A stretch of 64,000 nucleotides of DNA, from positions 2,934,501 to 2,998,500 of the forward strand of contig NZ_CP024307.1 in the NCBI RefSeq assembly GCF_002944405.1, given 5' to 3'. Position 1 is the stretch's first letter. Each line of letters starts with the position of its first letter. This document shows positions 63,724 through 64,000 of the stretch, piece by piece. Origin of the DNA: Sinorhizobium fredii. GTDB taxonomy: Bacteria; Pseudomonadota; Alphaproteobacteria; Rhizobiales; Rhizobiaceae. A program made the position numbers and the translations under genes. Under the pieces are notes generated by a model. The model made no database searches. It was not told the DNA's origin and saw only the letters and a list, made by a program, of their open reading frames with translations.

Positions 63724-64000
63724 ATGAACGAGAAGACAGAAACCGCCGGCCTTTCCTCCGACGCGACCGAAGTGCGCGCCCAGAAGCTCGACCTCTTGCG
63801 CACGCAGATCGGCGACGTCTATCCGGCGCATTTCCACCGCACGCTCACCAATGCGGAGCTCGCCGAAAAATATGCCGGGCTCGAGCCGGACACGGAAAGC
63901 GGCGACCTGGTGACGGTCGCCGGCCGCGTCTTCTCCTCGCGCAATTCCGGCATGTTCATGGACATCCATGACGCCTCGGGCAAGATCCAGATCTTCTCGC
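63724..64000 (+). CDS. lysS: Lysyl-tRNA synthetase (5' part, continues beyond the window)
   Basis: The 92 visible residues start MNEKTETAGLSSDATEVRAQ and enter the N-terminal anticodon-binding OB fold of class II LysRS (VAGRVFSSRNSGMFMDIHDA, then SGKIQIFS). The remainder lies past 64000. It begins 11 bp after the gltX stop and is probably cotranscribed. Confidence 0.88.
   Translation, partial: MNEKTETAGLSSDATEVRAQKLDLLRTQIGDVYPAHFHRTLTNAELAEKYAGLEPDTESGDLVTVAGRVFSSRNSGMFMDIHDASGKIQIFS

Noticed and set aside
1..64000. tRNA, rRNA, CRISPR arrays, integrases and complete insertion sequences
   Set aside because: No cloverleaf-like segments, spaced direct repeats, transposase or integrase frames were seen on reading either strand; a tRNAscan or ISfinder search would be decisive.

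Overview
The window is a GC-rich, densely packed stretch of an alphaproteobacterial chromosome, almost certainly Sinorhizobium/Ensifer. The evidence is the three-gene transhydrogenase (pntAA-pntAB-pntB), an aa3-type oxidase subunit IV, rhizobial intergenic palindromes, an alphaproteobacterial-type ornithine decarboxylase with a long leader, and a gene order (eda, metNIQ, bglA, xylAB, emrAB, gltX, lysS) that, from memory, resembles the S. meliloti chromosome. No tRNA, rRNA, CRISPR array, prophage or intact insertion sequence was seen. All family assignments come from reading the sequence; no database search was run.

Positions 1-15700 form an aromatic catabolic island. A minus-strand paaABCDE operon (phenylacetyl-CoA epoxidase) is followed by a sixth, window-truncated diiron-type gene. 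Ahead of paaA lies a decayed thiolase, preceded by a TetR-type palindrome. A toxin-antitoxin pair with a frameshifted toxin separates this from a second minus-strand block, catB-catC-catA-benABCD-benK-pcaD, which encodes every step from benzoate to 3-oxoadipate. The divergent LysR gene catR has an exact ATAC-N7-GTAT box in the shared promoter region.

Positions 15700-30000 hold the pnt operon, a frameshifted acyl-synthase-like gene, a GGDEF-EAL protein whose EAL motif is broken by one extra base, a glutamine-amidotransferase-type hydrolase, a 2-hydroxyacid dehydrogenase with a LacI regulator, a MarR regulator, a creatininase-family protein, and a CobW GTPase next to a WD40 protein.

Positions 30000-46000 hold a LysE exporter, acetyltransferases, ornithine/lysine decarboxylase with a candidate speF leader, a LysR regulator, a ZevA/ZevB-like metal transport pair, KDPG aldolase, a CYTH-small ORF-trhO coupled cluster, a two-subunit aconitase-X dehydratase, a truncated GFA-family gene, and the methionine transporter metNIQ.

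Positions 46000-58600 carry sugar metabolism (GH1 beta-glucosidase, an MocA-type oxidoreductase and a sugar isomerase-like protein behind a 16-bp palindromic operator; xylA, xylB and a LacI regulator), a Tat-exported phosphoesterase, and the efflux pair emrA-emrB facing a TetR gene across two palindromes. Positions 58600-64000 end with VOC, AraC/GyrI-like and TerC genes, then gltX and the start of lysS.

Two features recur. Intergenic palindromes related to CCTTCTCCCCGC/GCGGGGAGAAGG occur several times. Five genes are broken or eroded: the thiolase, vapC, the acyl synthase, the GGDEF-EAL gene and the GFA gene. Each break should be checked against raw reads before being treated as biology.
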